Part shown: positions 8,849-17,615 of the stretch, piece after piece
How positions within the stretch are numbered: position 1 is the stretch's first letter
How the letters are laid out: each line of letters begins with the position of its first letter
Assembly: GCF_052115485.1 (NCBI RefSeq)
Contig: NZ_JBFRGU010000001.1
Location: 806,001 to 870,000 of the forward strand
Length of the DNA: 64,000 bases
Direction: 5' to 3'
Source: Microvirga sp052115485
GTDB taxonomy: Bacteria > Pseudomonadota > Alphaproteobacteria > Rhizobiales > Beijerinckiaceae
Notes under the pieces: generated by a model
Told to the model about the DNA's origin: nothing
Database searches by the model: none
What the model saw: the letters and a program-made list of their open reading frames with translations, nothing else
Position numbers and translations under genes: made by a program

Positions 8849-9790
8849 CTAAAGTCGGTCGATAAAGCTATCGATCCGGGACAAAGCGGCCTCGGTCAAG
8901 GCGCTCTCGAAGCGTATGAAGACGTGCGCCCCGCCTGGCCACACCGCAAGCTCGGTCGCGTTGCCCTCCCGGGCCCAGCGGGCCGCCATAAAGAGCGTGT
9001 CGTCAATCAGGAGATCCCGCGTCCCAATCGAGAACAGGGCCGGCGGCAAGCCGGTGAGATCCGCATAAAGCGGTGAAATATCTGGGCTCCGACGGTCCGC
9101 ATCGGGGCCGCAGAAATTATCCGCGAACATGCGGACGTCGCGCGTATTGAGGATCAGTTTCTCGGTTCCCCAGCGCGCCACGCTCGGCGTGAGGGAGAGA
9201 TCGTAGCATCCGGCGAAAAGGTTCGCGCCGCGGAAGGGCTTGAGCCCGTGCCGATCGCGCAGCCGCAGGATCGTGAGCGCCGAAAGATGCGCCCCGGCTG
9301 ATTCGCCACCGATGAACAGGCGGCTTGTTCCGAATCGGCCCTGCGCCTCGCGCAGGAACCACAAGGCCGCCGCCTCGCAATCGTCCGGACCTGCCGGATA
9401 GGGATTTTCCGGAGCGAGCCGGTATTCGACCGACACCACCGCCAGGCCTGAGCGCTCCGCCAACCGGTCGAGCCAGGGATCCTGCTCATCGGCGGTACCC
9501 CAGGTCCAACCGCCGCCATGGATATGAAAATAGGCTCCGCGCGGATTGTCCGGCGCGATGATCCGCAAGGGAATGGGACCGCGGGGGCCGTCGATCGTGA
9601 CGATTTTCGCCCTTTCGCTCAGTTTCATCGGCGGGAAAGGCCCCAGCCCCTGGGCGCGCCGCTCCCGCACCACCGCCGGCGGAACCGACCAGACATCCGG
9701 CAATCTCGTCAATCGCTCCACAATGTCTGCGTTCTGGGCTTTGATTTCGTCGCTGATCGCGGCGGGGTCGAAAAGAGTCTGGTCGATCAT
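8849..9790 (-). CDS. Alpha/beta hydrolase, hormone-sensitive-lipase-like esterase
   Basis: A 313-residue esterase of the alpha/beta hydrolase fold-3 (HSL/family IV) group. The oxyanion-hole motif HGGGW is near residue 87, the nucleophile lies in GGESAGAH, and the C-terminal WPGGAHVFIRF supplies the catalytic histidine, with Asp in LLIDDTLF. No signal peptide is visible, so it is probably cytoplasmic. The ATG at 9790 was chosen over upstream in-frame starts because residues before it do not look like this family. It is divergent from the small membrane protein gene that follows. Confidence 0.9.
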   Translation of the reverse strand: MIDQTLFDPAAISDEIKAQNADIVERLTRLPDVWSVPPAVVRERRAQGLGPFPPMKLSERAKIVTIDGPRGPIPLRIIAPDNPRGAYFHIHGGGWTWGTADEQDPWLDRLAERSGLAVVSVEYRLAPENPYPAGPDDCEAAALWFLREAQGRFGTSRLFIGGESAGAHLSALTILRLRDRHGLKPFRGANLFAGCYDLSLTPSVARWGTEKLILNTRDVRMFADNFCGPDADRRSPDISPLYADLTGLPPALFSIGTRDLLIDDTLFMAARWAREGNATELAVWPGGAHVFIRFESALTEAALSRIDSFIDRL

Positions 9791-9872
9791 GGTGTCTGGA
9801 CAGGTTGCGTTCGTTTGTTCCACTTGCGATGAAGCATGCGCGGGCGCTCCGGTCCAGAGTGCTTTTGGGAGG

Positions 9873-10142
9873 ATGACGATGTCCAACATGAACCGTTTTA
9901 TCGGAGGATCGCCGGCCTCCGTCCTCGCCAAGCTGATCTTTCTGTCCCTCCTCGTCGGGGCGTTCATGGCCTTTCTGAATGTCACGCCCATCGGGCTGAT
10001 CCAAGGTCTCTTCAACTGGATCCAGTCGATTCTGAATGTAAGCCTCGACACGGTGAAGGAAGTCGGGCGCTGGATTCTCTACGGGGCGATCATCGTCGTG
10101 CCGATCTGGTTTCTCGTGCGCCTCTTCGACCGGAGCCGCTGA
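9873..10142 (+). CDS. Small inner-membrane protein (DUF6460-like)
   Basis: An 89-residue protein with two or three hydrophobic segments: VLAKLIFLSLLVGAFMAFL, an amphipathic middle region, and ILYGAIIVVPIWFLVRLF near the C-terminus. It resembles small DUF6460 membrane proteins of Hyphomicrobiales; this match is from memory of the family's look, not a search. The ATG at 9873 has a GGGAGG sequence just before it, though spacing is tight. It ends two bases before the MATE transporter start, suggesting a two-gene operon. Confidence 0.72.
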   Translation: MTMSNMNRFIGGSPASVLAKLIFLSLLVGAFMAFLNVTPIGLIQGLFNWIQSILNVSLDTVKEVGRWILYGAIIVVPIWFLVRLFDRSR

Positions 10143-10144
10143 CC

Positions 10145-11476
10145 ATGGACGGCACTCCTCCTTCCCTGCGCATCGAGGTCACCCACAAGCGAGTCCTGTT
10201 GCTCGCCCTTCCGATGACGCTTTCGCATGTGACCACGCCGCTTCTCGGCCTTGTGGACGCGACTGTGATCGGGCGGCTCGGCGAGGCGCATCTTCTAGGG
10301 GCGGTTGCGCTCGGCGCGGTAATTTTCGATTTCGTGTTTTGGAGTTTCGGGTCACTTCGCATGGCGACCGCGGGGCTGACGGCACAAGCCACTGGCTCAG
10401 GTAACCAACGCGAGGTCGACCGCACGCTTGCACGAGCGCTTGCCGTTGCCGTCGTCGCCGGCCTCGTCCTGATTGCGTTGCAATGGCCCATCGGGACCAT
10501 CTCATTCTCGCTCGCCGGGGCCAGCGAATCCGTCACTGAGGCTCTTTCGACTTATTTCTTCCTGCGCATCTGGGCGGCACCCTTCACGCTCGCAAACTAT
10601 GTCATTCTCGGATCGACGCTTGGGCGCGGGCGCACCGATCTCGGGCTTTTCCTGCAAGTCGCGATCAATGTCGCCAACATCCTGCTGACCTCGCTACTGG
10701 TGCTCGGCTTCGCGTTGGGTGTCGCAGGTGCCGCCATAGGCACGGCAATCGCCGAGGTGGTGGGCGTCGGTCTCGGCATTGTCGTGTTGCGCCGTCTCGG
10801 TTCCAATCCCTTCGCCATTGCGCGAAGCGAAATTCTGCATCGCGCAGCGATGATCCAGACGCTCTCCGTCAACCGCGACATCATGATCCGCAATGTGGCG
10901 CTCATTCTCGCCTTTATGATCTTTACCTCGCTTGGCGCGCGCACAGGCGATGTAACGCTTGCGGCAAATGCCGTGCTCTACAACATGTTCCTGATCGGCG
11001 GATATTTCCTCGACGGCTTCGCGACAGCTGCTGAAACACTTTGTGGACAGTGCATTGGGGCTCGCCACGAACGCGGCTTTCGCCGCGCCGTTTCGTTAAG
11101 CCTGGTATGGTGCTTCGGCTTTGGCCTAGCCGTCTCGGCAATCTTTTTCGTGAGCGGGGACTGGTTCATCGATTTCGTTTCGACCAATCCGAATGTCCGC
11201 GAGACCGCAAAGCACTACCTCGTTTTCGCAGCCTTGACGCCGCTGGTCGGGGCTTTCGCCTTCGCCTATGACGGCATCTACGCCGGTGCGACGTGGACGC
11301 AGGCCATGCGAAACCTCATGGTAGTCGCCTTCGGTGCCTATAGCGTCACTCTTTTTTCAGTGAGCAATCTCGGAAACGATGGTCTCTGGATCGCGCTTCT
11401 GGTTTTTCTTGGGACACGCGGAATTGGACAGGCTGTCCTCTATCCTAAGCTGACGCGGCAGAGTTTCAGCACCTAG
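10145..11476 (+). CDS. MATE-family multidrug/toxin efflux transporter (DinF/NorM-like)
   Basis: A 443-residue protein with about 12 hydrophobic segments in two similar halves, as in MATE antiporters. Typical features are PMTLSHVTTPLLGLVDATVI at the start of helix 1, the FWSFGSLRMATAGLTAQA region and the second-half equivalent FLDGFATAAETLCGQCIGA. It most resembles the DinF branch. Such proteins export organic cations or other small molecules using Na+ or H+ gradients; the substrate cannot be told. The ATG at 10145 follows the small membrane protein gene almost directly. Confidence 0.92.
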   Translation: MDGTPPSLRIEVTHKRVLLLALPMTLSHVTTPLLGLVDATVIGRLGEAHLLGAVALGAVIFDFVFWSFGSLRMATAGLTAQATGSGNQREVDRTLARALAVAVVAGLVLIALQWPIGTISFSLAGASESVTEALSTYFFLRIWAAPFTLANYVILGSTLGRGRTDLGLFLQVAINVANILLTSLLVLGFALGVAGAAIGTAIAEVVGVGLGIVVLRRLGSNPFAIARSEILHRAAMIQTLSVNRDIMIRNVALILAFMIFTSLGARTGDVTLAANAVLYNMFLIGGYFLDGFATAAETLCGQCIGARHERGFRRAVSLSLVWCFGFGLAVSAIFFVSGDWFIDFVSTNPNVRETAKHYLVFAALTPLVGAFAFAYDGIYAGATWTQAMRNLMVVAFGAYSVTLFSVSNLGNDGLWIALLVFLGTRGIGQAVLYPKLTRQSFST

Positions 11477-11536
11477 AGCATGGTCCGAACAAATAGAAAC
11501 CGGTTGTTCGCCCGGATCATGCGGCATCAAACTCTG
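11474..11536 (+). repeat. Intergenic palindromic repeat, copy 1
   Basis: This copy has the core AGAGCATGGTCCG then AAACCGGTTGTTCGCCCGG then ATCATGCGGCAT, matching the copies at 15520, 17508 and 20434. It lies just after the MATE gene stop, where a terminator would be expected. Short GC-containing palindromes of this kind are common between genes in Hyphomicrobiales. Confidence 0.85.
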
Positions 11537-11547
11537 GACGTGACGCC

Positions 11548-13131
11548 TCACACCCTGGTTAAAGTCGAAGCCTCGCTTTTCCGCACGATCAGCGTGGCTT
11601 CTTCCACGGGAACGGGCATGCCGAAATAATAACCCTGACCGAACTGGCATTGGAGTTCGGTCAGCAGCGCAAGGTCGCCCTCGTCCTCGATGCCCTCCGC
11701 CACGGTCGCGAGGTTCAATGTGTGGCCGAGATTGATAATGGCGCCCAGAACCCGCTTGTTCTCATCATCGAGGCGGAACGATTGGATGAACGAACGATCG
11801 ATCTTGATCGCGTCGAAAGACAGTTCACGCAAATGATAGAGGCTCGAATAGCCGATGCCGAAATCGTCGAGCTCGATGCGAACACCCTCGCGCTTGAGCA
11901 CTCCCAGAATCTCCCGCGCCGTCTCCATGTCCCGCACCAACGCCGCCTCGGTAATTTCAATGATGAGACGACGTGGATCGAACTCCGTCTCACGCAGAAC
12001 GGCGAGGATTTCATAAGGTAGATTGCGCTCTTCAAGCTGGCAGGGAGCGATGTTCAACGAGAGAGTCAGGTGATTGGGCCATAACTTTGAATCCAGACAC
12101 GCCTGTCGGAGCAAATGATGGGACAAGGCCGAGATCTGGCCCGTATCTTCCGCAATCGGTATGAAATCGGCCGGTAGTCGAAGCCCTTTTTGCGGGTGCT
12201 GCCACCGAGCCAGAACCTCGAAACCGCAAATCTCGCCGGTCTTCAGCAGGACGAGCGGCTGATAATAGGGCTTTATCAGATTGTCCTCGATCGCCGATTT
12301 CAGCTCCTGCTCCGTATTCGCGCGAGACCGGAGTTCTTCGTCCATCCCGTCTTCGAAGAACCGATACTTGCCGCGTCCATCCTTCTTGGCACGATTGAGC
12401 GCAAGGCCCGCCGCGTGCAGAAGGAGATCGGGATCGACAGCGTCACATGGAAAAAGAGCGATGCCGACAGTAACGCTGACTTTAATCTCGGCCCCATCCA
12501 GATAGATCGGCTGCGTGACGATATTGATCATCCGCTGCGCCAAGCGGACAGGAATGTCTTCGTCGAAATTAAGCGAAATCATCAGAGCGAATTCATCACC
12601 GCCGGTACGGGCGAGCCCATCGCCGACGCGGAGCACCCGCCGAAGTCGCGTAGCGACCTCGGCTAGAATCTTGTCTCCGGTCGCATGGCCATAAAGTTCG
12701 TTGATCGTTTTGAAGCGGTCGATGGCGATCAAGAGAACGGCGCTCGACGCATTATAGGCTTTCGTCCTTTGAATGACGGAGGCAACCTCCTCAAGGAATT
12801 TGCTCCGGTTCGGCAAGCCCGTCACAGGATCATGTCGCGCCAATGCCTGGGCCTGTCGTTCAGCGACGATGCGGCGGCGAATTTCGGTGCGCAACCGGAA
12901 CGAGCGCCGGATACCGATAAACGCCAATGCGATGCAGGCCGCCACGAAGCCGAGGAATATTTTGTCGAGATGGAGATATTCGAATTGCTGCGTGATGAAA
13001 TAAATCCGAACCAGCAGATTCATCTTCAATTCGAGCGCCACCACCGCCAGCGCGACGAGCACAGCCAAGGCCCACTCAAATCGCTCTCTGCTTGCCTTTA
13101 TGCGACCAAGCAATTTGCCTGCCAGCATCAT
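11548..13131 (-). CDS. Membrane-anchored GGDEF-EAL cyclic-di-GMP enzyme
   Basis: A 527-residue protein with two transmembrane helices near the N-terminus (WALAVLVALAVVALELKM and IFLGFVAACIALAFIGI), a diguanylate cyclase domain and a phosphodiesterase domain. GGDEF is intact, preceded by an RVGD inhibitory-site motif at the correct five-residue spacing. The EAL motif appears as EVLAR, and other phosphodiesterase residues are present (DDFGIGYSSL, KIDRSF, AEGIED). It could both make and break c-di-GMP. The ATG at 13131 is preferred because GAGG lies seven bases upstream and longer reading gives no plausible N-terminus. Confidence 0.93.
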   Translation of the reverse strand: MMLAGKLLGRIKASRERFEWALAVLVALAVVALELKMNLLVRIYFITQQFEYLHLDKIFLGFVAACIALAFIGIRRSFRLRTEIRRRIVAERQAQALARHDPVTGLPNRSKFLEEVASVIQRTKAYNASSAVLLIAIDRFKTINELYGHATGDKILAEVATRLRRVLRVGDGLARTGGDEFALMISLNFDEDIPVRLAQRMINIVTQPIYLDGAEIKVSVTVGIALFPCDAVDPDLLLHAAGLALNRAKKDGRGKYRFFEDGMDEELRSRANTEQELKSAIEDNLIKPYYQPLVLLKTGEICGFEVLARWQHPQKGLRLPADFIPIAEDTGQISALSHHLLRQACLDSKLWPNHLTLSLNIAPCQLEERNLPYEILAVLRETEFDPRRLIIEITEAALVRDMETAREILGVLKREGVRIELDDFGIGYSSLYHLRELSFDAIKIDRSFIQSFRLDDENKRVLGAIINLGHTLNLATVAEGIEDEGDLALLTELQCQFGQGYYFGMPVPVEEATLIVRKSEASTLTRV

Positions 13132-13306
13132 GTATCCTCGCGCAGAGTCATAGTCAGTCTCACATGGACAATGATGTGCGCCACTCCGTGTCCAACGGAG
13201 CTTAAACATTCTTTGTTTGGAGCGAAATGCTCCCTTTTTCAATCACCCTTAAGATCAGCCGGCAATGTTATAGCCGCGATCGACAAGCTCTGAAGTAGTA
13301 TCGAAT

Positions 13307-14389
13307 TTAGCGCGCCAGATTTGGTGCGTCACTTCCGACAAGCGCATTCAGGGAGCCGCCGGACAGACGCAGCCGGTCGCGGAGACCTCGCTTGATCTCG
13401 CCAATCAGTCCAGGCCCCTGATAGACAAGAGCGGAGTAGAGCTGGATGAGCGTGGCGCCCGCGCGAATTTTCGTCCAGGCAGCCTCAGCGGAGTCGACCC
13501 CGCCGACACCGATCAGGGGAATTTTCTTGTCTGTCCTCAAGAAGGTCTGGGCCAGCAATCGGGTCGAGGGAGTGAACAGAGGCTTGCCCGACAGGCCACC
13601 GGTTTCTGTAGCAATCGTTTTCTCTTGCAAGGTCTCAGGCCGGGCAATGGTCGTGTTGGAAACGACGAGCGCATCGACACCACGCTTCAGAACGGTCGCA
13701 ACGATGGCGTCGAGCGTCTCGAGGGAAATATCCGGCGCGATCTTCAAAAGGATCGCGGTCTTCAAGGCCAGTCCCGCATCGGCTTTGTCGCGGGCGTCAA
13801 GACAACGCGCCAGAAGATCGTCGAGGAATGCTTCGCCCTGGAGATCACGCAAGCCCGGCGTATTCGGAGACGAGACATTGATCGTCAGAAAATCAACCAG
13901 ACCGCACAGGCGCTCAACGCATCGGACGTAGTCGCCTAGCCGGTCGCTCGTCTCCTTGTTCGCGCCGATATTCACGCCGACGACCCCAGACCGCCCCTGG
14001 CGACGAACGAGGCGTTCTCGCATTGCCTCGAGCCCCTCGCTGTTGAGCCCGAAGCGATTGATGATGGCTCTGTCGCGCTCCAGACGAAATACGCGCGGAC
14101 GCGGATTGCCGGCCTGCGCCTTGGGCGTCACGCCGCCGATTTCGACGAAGCCGAAACCGAGCGCCAGGAGCTGATCGGGCACTTCCCCCTGCTTGTCGAA
14201 ACCCGCCGCCAATCCGATTGGATTTGGAAAGTGCTTTCCCAAGACGTCCACCGCGAGAAGCGGATCGTCCTTCGTGGAAGGCAGCATCGGCATCAACGAC
14301 AGGGCTTTGATGGTCGCGCGATGGGCAGTCTCGGGGTCCAGGGCGTGAAGCAGCGGCCTCGCCAGAGGGAAGAGAGCATCGATCTTCAT
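13307..14389 (-). CDS. pyrD: Dihydroorotate dehydrogenase (quinone), class 2
   Basis: A 360-residue class 2 dihydroorotate dehydrogenase, the membrane-associated flavoenzyme that oxidises dihydroorotate to orotate in pyrimidine synthesis with quinone as acceptor. Signatures are the GLAAGFDKQGE FMN-binding region, EIGGVTPKAQAGNPRPR, the catalytic region INVSSPNTPGLRDLQ, and IPLIGVGGV near the C-terminus. The N-terminal helical segment typical of class 2 is present. Its start overlaps the stop of the DUF952 gene, so the two are probably co-transcribed. Confidence 0.96.
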   Translation of the reverse strand: MKIDALFPLARPLLHALDPETAHRATIKALSLMPMLPSTKDDPLLAVDVLGKHFPNPIGLAAGFDKQGEVPDQLLALGFGFVEIGGVTPKAQAGNPRPRVFRLERDRAIINRFGLNSEGLEAMRERLVRRQGRSGVVGVNIGANKETSDRLGDYVRCVERLCGLVDFLTINVSSPNTPGLRDLQGEAFLDDLLARCLDARDKADAGLALKTAILLKIAPDISLETLDAIVATVLKRGVDALVVSNTTIARPETLQEKTIATETGGLSGKPLFTPSTRLLAQTFLRTDKKIPLIGVGGVDSAEAAWTKIRAGATLIQLYSALVYQGPGLIGEIKRGLRDRLRLSGGSLNALVGSDAPNLAR

Positions 14390-14727
14390 GTCAGCTCCGG
14401 AAAAACATGGCGGCCGTCACTGCCCAGCGGCAGCGGTTTGACCCAGGCAACCGTAGCCATTGAAAAGACACAATAAAGATGCGGAAACAGCGCGCCGCCC
14501 CGCGACACTTCGTATCGGAGGGCGTCACCCAGTTTCTCAGCCTCGACAGCCACGAGCACGAGATCGGTCTGTCCGGCAAAATGTCGCTCCGCCGTTTCGC
14601 GCGCCTGGACCGCCGTGGAGAAGTGAATGTAGCCGTCCTGGAGGTCGATAGGCGCGCCAGCGAAAGAACCGTCTTTCTCGGCTTGCTTCCAAAGGGCTTC
14701 GGAGCAGATTTTATAGATGAGTGTCAT
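14386..14727 (-). CDS. DUF952-family protein
   Basis: A 113-residue protein matching the DUF952 family, with the recognisable IYKICSEALWKQAE start, DGYIHFSTAVQ and a C-terminal LYCVFSMATVAWVKPLPLGS. Members resemble small enzymes of uncertain function with a fold related to ADP-ribosyl-type domains. It precedes and overlaps pyrD by four bases, an arrangement seen in relatives. No function is proposed. Confidence 0.88.
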   Translation of the reverse strand: MTLIYKICSEALWKQAEKDGSFAGAPIDLQDGYIHFSTAVQARETAERHFAGQTDLVLVAVEAEKLGDALRYEVSRGGALFPHLYCVFSMATVAWVKPLPLGSDGRHVFPELT

Positions 14728-14879
14728 ACGCTCTGAGTAGCTGGGCCGACCTCGAGGAGCAACCCGGACATGGGCGAGTTGTCGCGTGGTGCGTCAGACG
14801 GTTGAAGGTGGAACAATCGGCCTTAATTTCCTAGGGAAAGGTTCTGGCTTTATGTTTTTAAGCTGCGAAGGGTCACACC

Positions 14880-15512
14880 ATGCTGTCTCATGACCGTGTT
14901 TGGGCTGCGATCGATGCCCTGGCTGCGCGCCACGGTATGACCGCCTCGGGTCTGGCTCGCAAAGCCGGGCTTGATGCAACCAGTTTCAATAAATCGAAAC
15001 GAACCAGTCCCGAGGGGCGTGACAGATGGCCATCGACGGAATCGATCGCCAAGATTTTGCGCGCCACCGGATCCTCGCTCGAGGATTTCTTGCGGCTGGT
15101 CGAACCGTCCGGAGCCATACGCGGCTCGCTTCTGCCCCTGGCAAAGCTCGATCAGGCGGCCAAGGGCGATTTGTTCAGCGAGAACGGGCTGCCCAACGGT
15201 GGGCCCGCCTGGGAAGAAATCAATTTCCCCGGCTTTGCGGGTGACAATGTCTTTGCCATTGAAGTCACAGGGGAGACCTTCAGTCCCCTTTTCCGCGACG
15301 GCGACGTTCTGATCGTCTCGCCGACGGCCAGTACGCATAAGGGTGACCGGGTTATCGTGCGCACCAACAAGGGCGAGATCTTCGCGACCGAATTCAAACG
15401 CAGATCCCCTAAAGCCCTGGAATTGGCCTCGCCTGAGCCCGGCCAGGAAGAGTTGGTTATCCCGGTCGAGGACCTGGCCTGGGTCGCACGCGTCATGTGG
15501 AGCCGTCACTGA
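14880..15512 (+). CDS. HTH-type regulator with an S24 (LexA/CI-like) domain lacking the usual serine
   Basis: A 210-residue protein with an N-terminal helix-turn-helix (about residues 5-70, including ARKAGLDATSFNKSKR) and a C-terminal LexA-like S24 domain. In LexA-type proteins the nucleophile lies in a GDSM motif. Here the matching place reads GETFSPLFRDGD, so Ser is replaced by Thr. A possible general-base Lys is kept in FATEFKRR. Self-cleavage may therefore be lost, leaving the domain for dimer formation. It is divergent from DUF952-pyrD; targets are unknown. Confidence 0.85.
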   Translation: MLSHDRVWAAIDALAARHGMTASGLARKAGLDATSFNKSKRTSPEGRDRWPSTESIAKILRATGSSLEDFLRLVEPSGAIRGSLLPLAKLDQAAKGDLFSENGLPNGGPAWEEINFPGFAGDNVFAIEVTGETFSPLFRDGDVLIVSPTASTHKGDRVIVRTNKGEIFATEFKRRSPKALELASPEPGQEELVIPVEDLAWVARVMWSRH

Positions 15513-15518
15513 GGCCTG

Positions 15519-15658
15519 GAGCATGATCAGAACAAGTGGAAACCGGTTGTTCGCCCGGATCATGCGGCAATAAGGAATCGAGAGCTTGATCGTGTTTCAA
15601 AGAGACACGACGATCAAGCTCTCGGCGGCGAGCGGAGACCGCTTCGCCGCTCATTAAA
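15519..15658 (+). repeat. Intergenic palindromic repeat, copy 2
   Basis: The first half (15519-15572) carries GAGCATGATCAG, AAACCGGTTGTTCGCCCGG and ATCATGCGGCA. The second half (about 15577-15630) has CGAGAGCTTGATCGTG paired with CACGACGATCAAGCTCTCG, a long inverted repeat that can form a strong hairpin. It fills the space between the regulator stop and the lysK stop, so it could end transcription from both sides. Confidence 0.85.
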
Positions 15659-15669
15659 CGTAACGTCTC

Positions 15670-17403
15670 CTACGCCGCGCGACCGGCTTCCCGCGAGCGT
15701 ACAAACTCCTCATGCTCGCGCACAAGGCCGCCGGCAATCGCCTTCTCGATGAGAGCGCGGGTCTCCTTCACGCCGTAGAGCGCAACAAAAGACCCGAAGC
15801 GTGGGCCGCGCGGCTCTCCGAGAAGCACCTGATAGATCGTGTTGAACCACTCGATTGAAACCCCCGGGCGCTCGGGCGTAGCGCCCTTGGCCTTGAGGTC
15901 CTGATAGCGCGGCTCGGCGCGACCGACATTGTAGATTTCCTCCTGGATCGCTTCGGCCGTCGCCGGGCGCTCTCCCCGCTCGAAGGGTGCAAGCGCTTCA
16001 CTGAGCTTGCGTAGGGATGCAGCCTCGACCTCGTCCGGCAGTCGATAGCTCTTCTGCGGTTTCACGAAGTCGCGGAAATAGCGCACCGCATGCTTCACGA
16101 GACTGTCCAGACGCGGATGAGTCTCGGGCGATACGCCGGGCGCATAGCGACGGATGAAACCCCACAGCACCGAAGGCTCTTCCGAGTTCGCCACCGCCAC
16201 GAGATTGAGCAACATCGAGAACGAAATCGTCGTGCCTGCGTGATTGCCGTCGCTGGATGACACAAATTCCGGCGCCGGGGGCTCACCCGCATGAAGATGC
16301 CAAACGGGATTGACGAGGCGCGCTTTGGCGTCCTGAGCCGGGAACTTCTCCAGGAAAGTCAGATAATCGTCCACCTGGCGCGGGATGACATCGAAAAAGA
16401 GGCGCTTCGCTTCGCGCGGCTTGTTGTACATGAAGAGCCGCAAACTATCGGGCGTGCCGTAGGTCAGCCACTCGTCGATCGTCAGGCCATTGCCCTTCGA
16501 CTTCGAGATCTTCTGCCCGTTCTCATCGAGGAAGAGCTCGTAATTGAAGCCCTCCGGCGGCAGGCCGCCAAGGGCCTTGGCGATCTCGCCCGACAGCTTG
16601 ACGGAGTCGATCAGATCCTTGCCGGCCATCTCATAATCGATGCCCAGCGCGACCCAACGCATCGCCCAATCGGGCTTCCATTGCAGCTTGGCGTGGCCGC
16701 CGGTAACGGGAGTTTCGAACCGTTCGCCGGTCTCGGGATCGCGCCAGACGATGGTACCTGCCTCGACTTTCCGTTCGTCGATCGGCACCTGCATCACGAT
16801 GCCGGTCTTCGGATGGATCGGCAGGAAGGGCGAGTAGCTCTGCTGACGCTCCTCGCGCAAGGACGGCAGCATGATCGCCATCACCGCGTCGTAGCGCGCG
16901 AGCACCGTCAGGAGGGCCTTGTCGAAACGGCCCGCCTTGTAGCACGCGGTCGCCGACATGAACTCGTAGTCGAACCCGAAAGCATCCAGAAACTCGCGCA
17001 GGCGCGCGTTGTTGTGATGGGCGAAGCTCTCAAACTTACCGAACGGATCCGGCACCTGCGTCAGCGGCTTGCCGAGCGCAGACGCCAGAAGCTCCTTGTT
17101 CGGCACGTTGTCCGGCACCTTACGAAGGCCATCCATATCGTCCGAGAAAGCGATGAGGCGGGTCGGAATGGCATCGTTGGTCAGCACCCGGAAGGCATGG
17201 CGGACCATGCTGGTCCGCGCCACTTCGCCGAAGGTGCCGATATGCGGCAGGCCCGAGGGACCGTAGCCCGTTTCGAACAAAGCCTCTTTTTTCCCGGTTT
17301 TCTTCAGCCGCTCGACAAGTTTGCGCGCTTCCTCAAACGGCCACGCGGTGGCGGTCTGGGCGGCTTCGACGAGGGCTGGATCGAGGATAAGAGGCTTAGA
17401 CAT
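15670..17403 (-). CDS. lysK: Lysyl-tRNA synthetase, class I
   Basis: A 577-residue class I lysyl-tRNA synthetase, the Archaea/alphaproteobacteria type unrelated in fold to the common class II enzyme. The HIGH-like motif is PHIGT in YGPSGLPHIGTFGEVART (about residues 48-60) and the KMSKS-like motif is KISKSKGNG (about residue 290). The length fits the family. The ATG at 17403 (MSKPLILDPALVEAAQ) was chosen because residues upstream of it do not look like the family. No class II lysS is seen in the window. Confidence 0.95.
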   Translation of the reverse strand: MSKPLILDPALVEAAQTATAWPFEEARKLVERLKKTGKKEALFETGYGPSGLPHIGTFGEVARTSMVRHAFRVLTNDAIPTRLIAFSDDMDGLRKVPDNVPNKELLASALGKPLTQVPDPFGKFESFAHHNNARLREFLDAFGFDYEFMSATACYKAGRFDKALLTVLARYDAVMAIMLPSLREERQQSYSPFLPIHPKTGIVMQVPIDERKVEAGTIVWRDPETGERFETPVTGGHAKLQWKPDWAMRWVALGIDYEMAGKDLIDSVKLSGEIAKALGGLPPEGFNYELFLDENGQKISKSKGNGLTIDEWLTYGTPDSLRLFMYNKPREAKRLFFDVIPRQVDDYLTFLEKFPAQDAKARLVNPVWHLHAGEPPAPEFVSSSDGNHAGTTISFSMLLNLVAVANSEEPSVLWGFIRRYAPGVSPETHPRLDSLVKHAVRYFRDFVKPQKSYRLPDEVEAASLRKLSEALAPFERGERPATAEAIQEEIYNVGRAEPRYQDLKAKGATPERPGVSIEWFNTIYQVLLGEPRGPRFGSFVALYGVKETRALIEKAIAGGLVREHEEFVRSREAGRAA

Positions 17404-17507
17404 GATATCCGACAGGTTGGTGAAGGGCGGCACACTAGAAAGCGAGCCGGCAAGGGTCAATGCGGCTGAGCGGGGATTCAGGCCCGCCATCAGAAATCGC
17501 GGCATGC

Positions 17508-17615
17508 TCCTAGAGTTTGATCGTTTCAGATTGAAACATGATCAAGCTCTCGATTCTTTAGTGCCGCATGATCCGGGCGAACAACCGGTTCCACTTGTTC
17601 CGATCATGCTCCTAA
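17508..17615 (-). repeat. Intergenic palindromic repeat, copy 3
   Basis: Read on the minus strand it gives GGAGCATGATCGGAACAAG, AACCGGTTGTTCGCCCGG and ATCATGCGGCA followed by a second inverted half with GAGCTTGATCATGTTTCA. It matches the copy at 15519-15658 closely over about 100 bases but in the opposite orientation. It lies between the solute-binding protein stop and the lysK start. Confidence 0.85.

Noticed and set aside
16291..17469. A 392-codon open frame opposite lysK.
   Set aside because: lysK is certain from its motifs and fills the same region; the opposite frame shows no family features.
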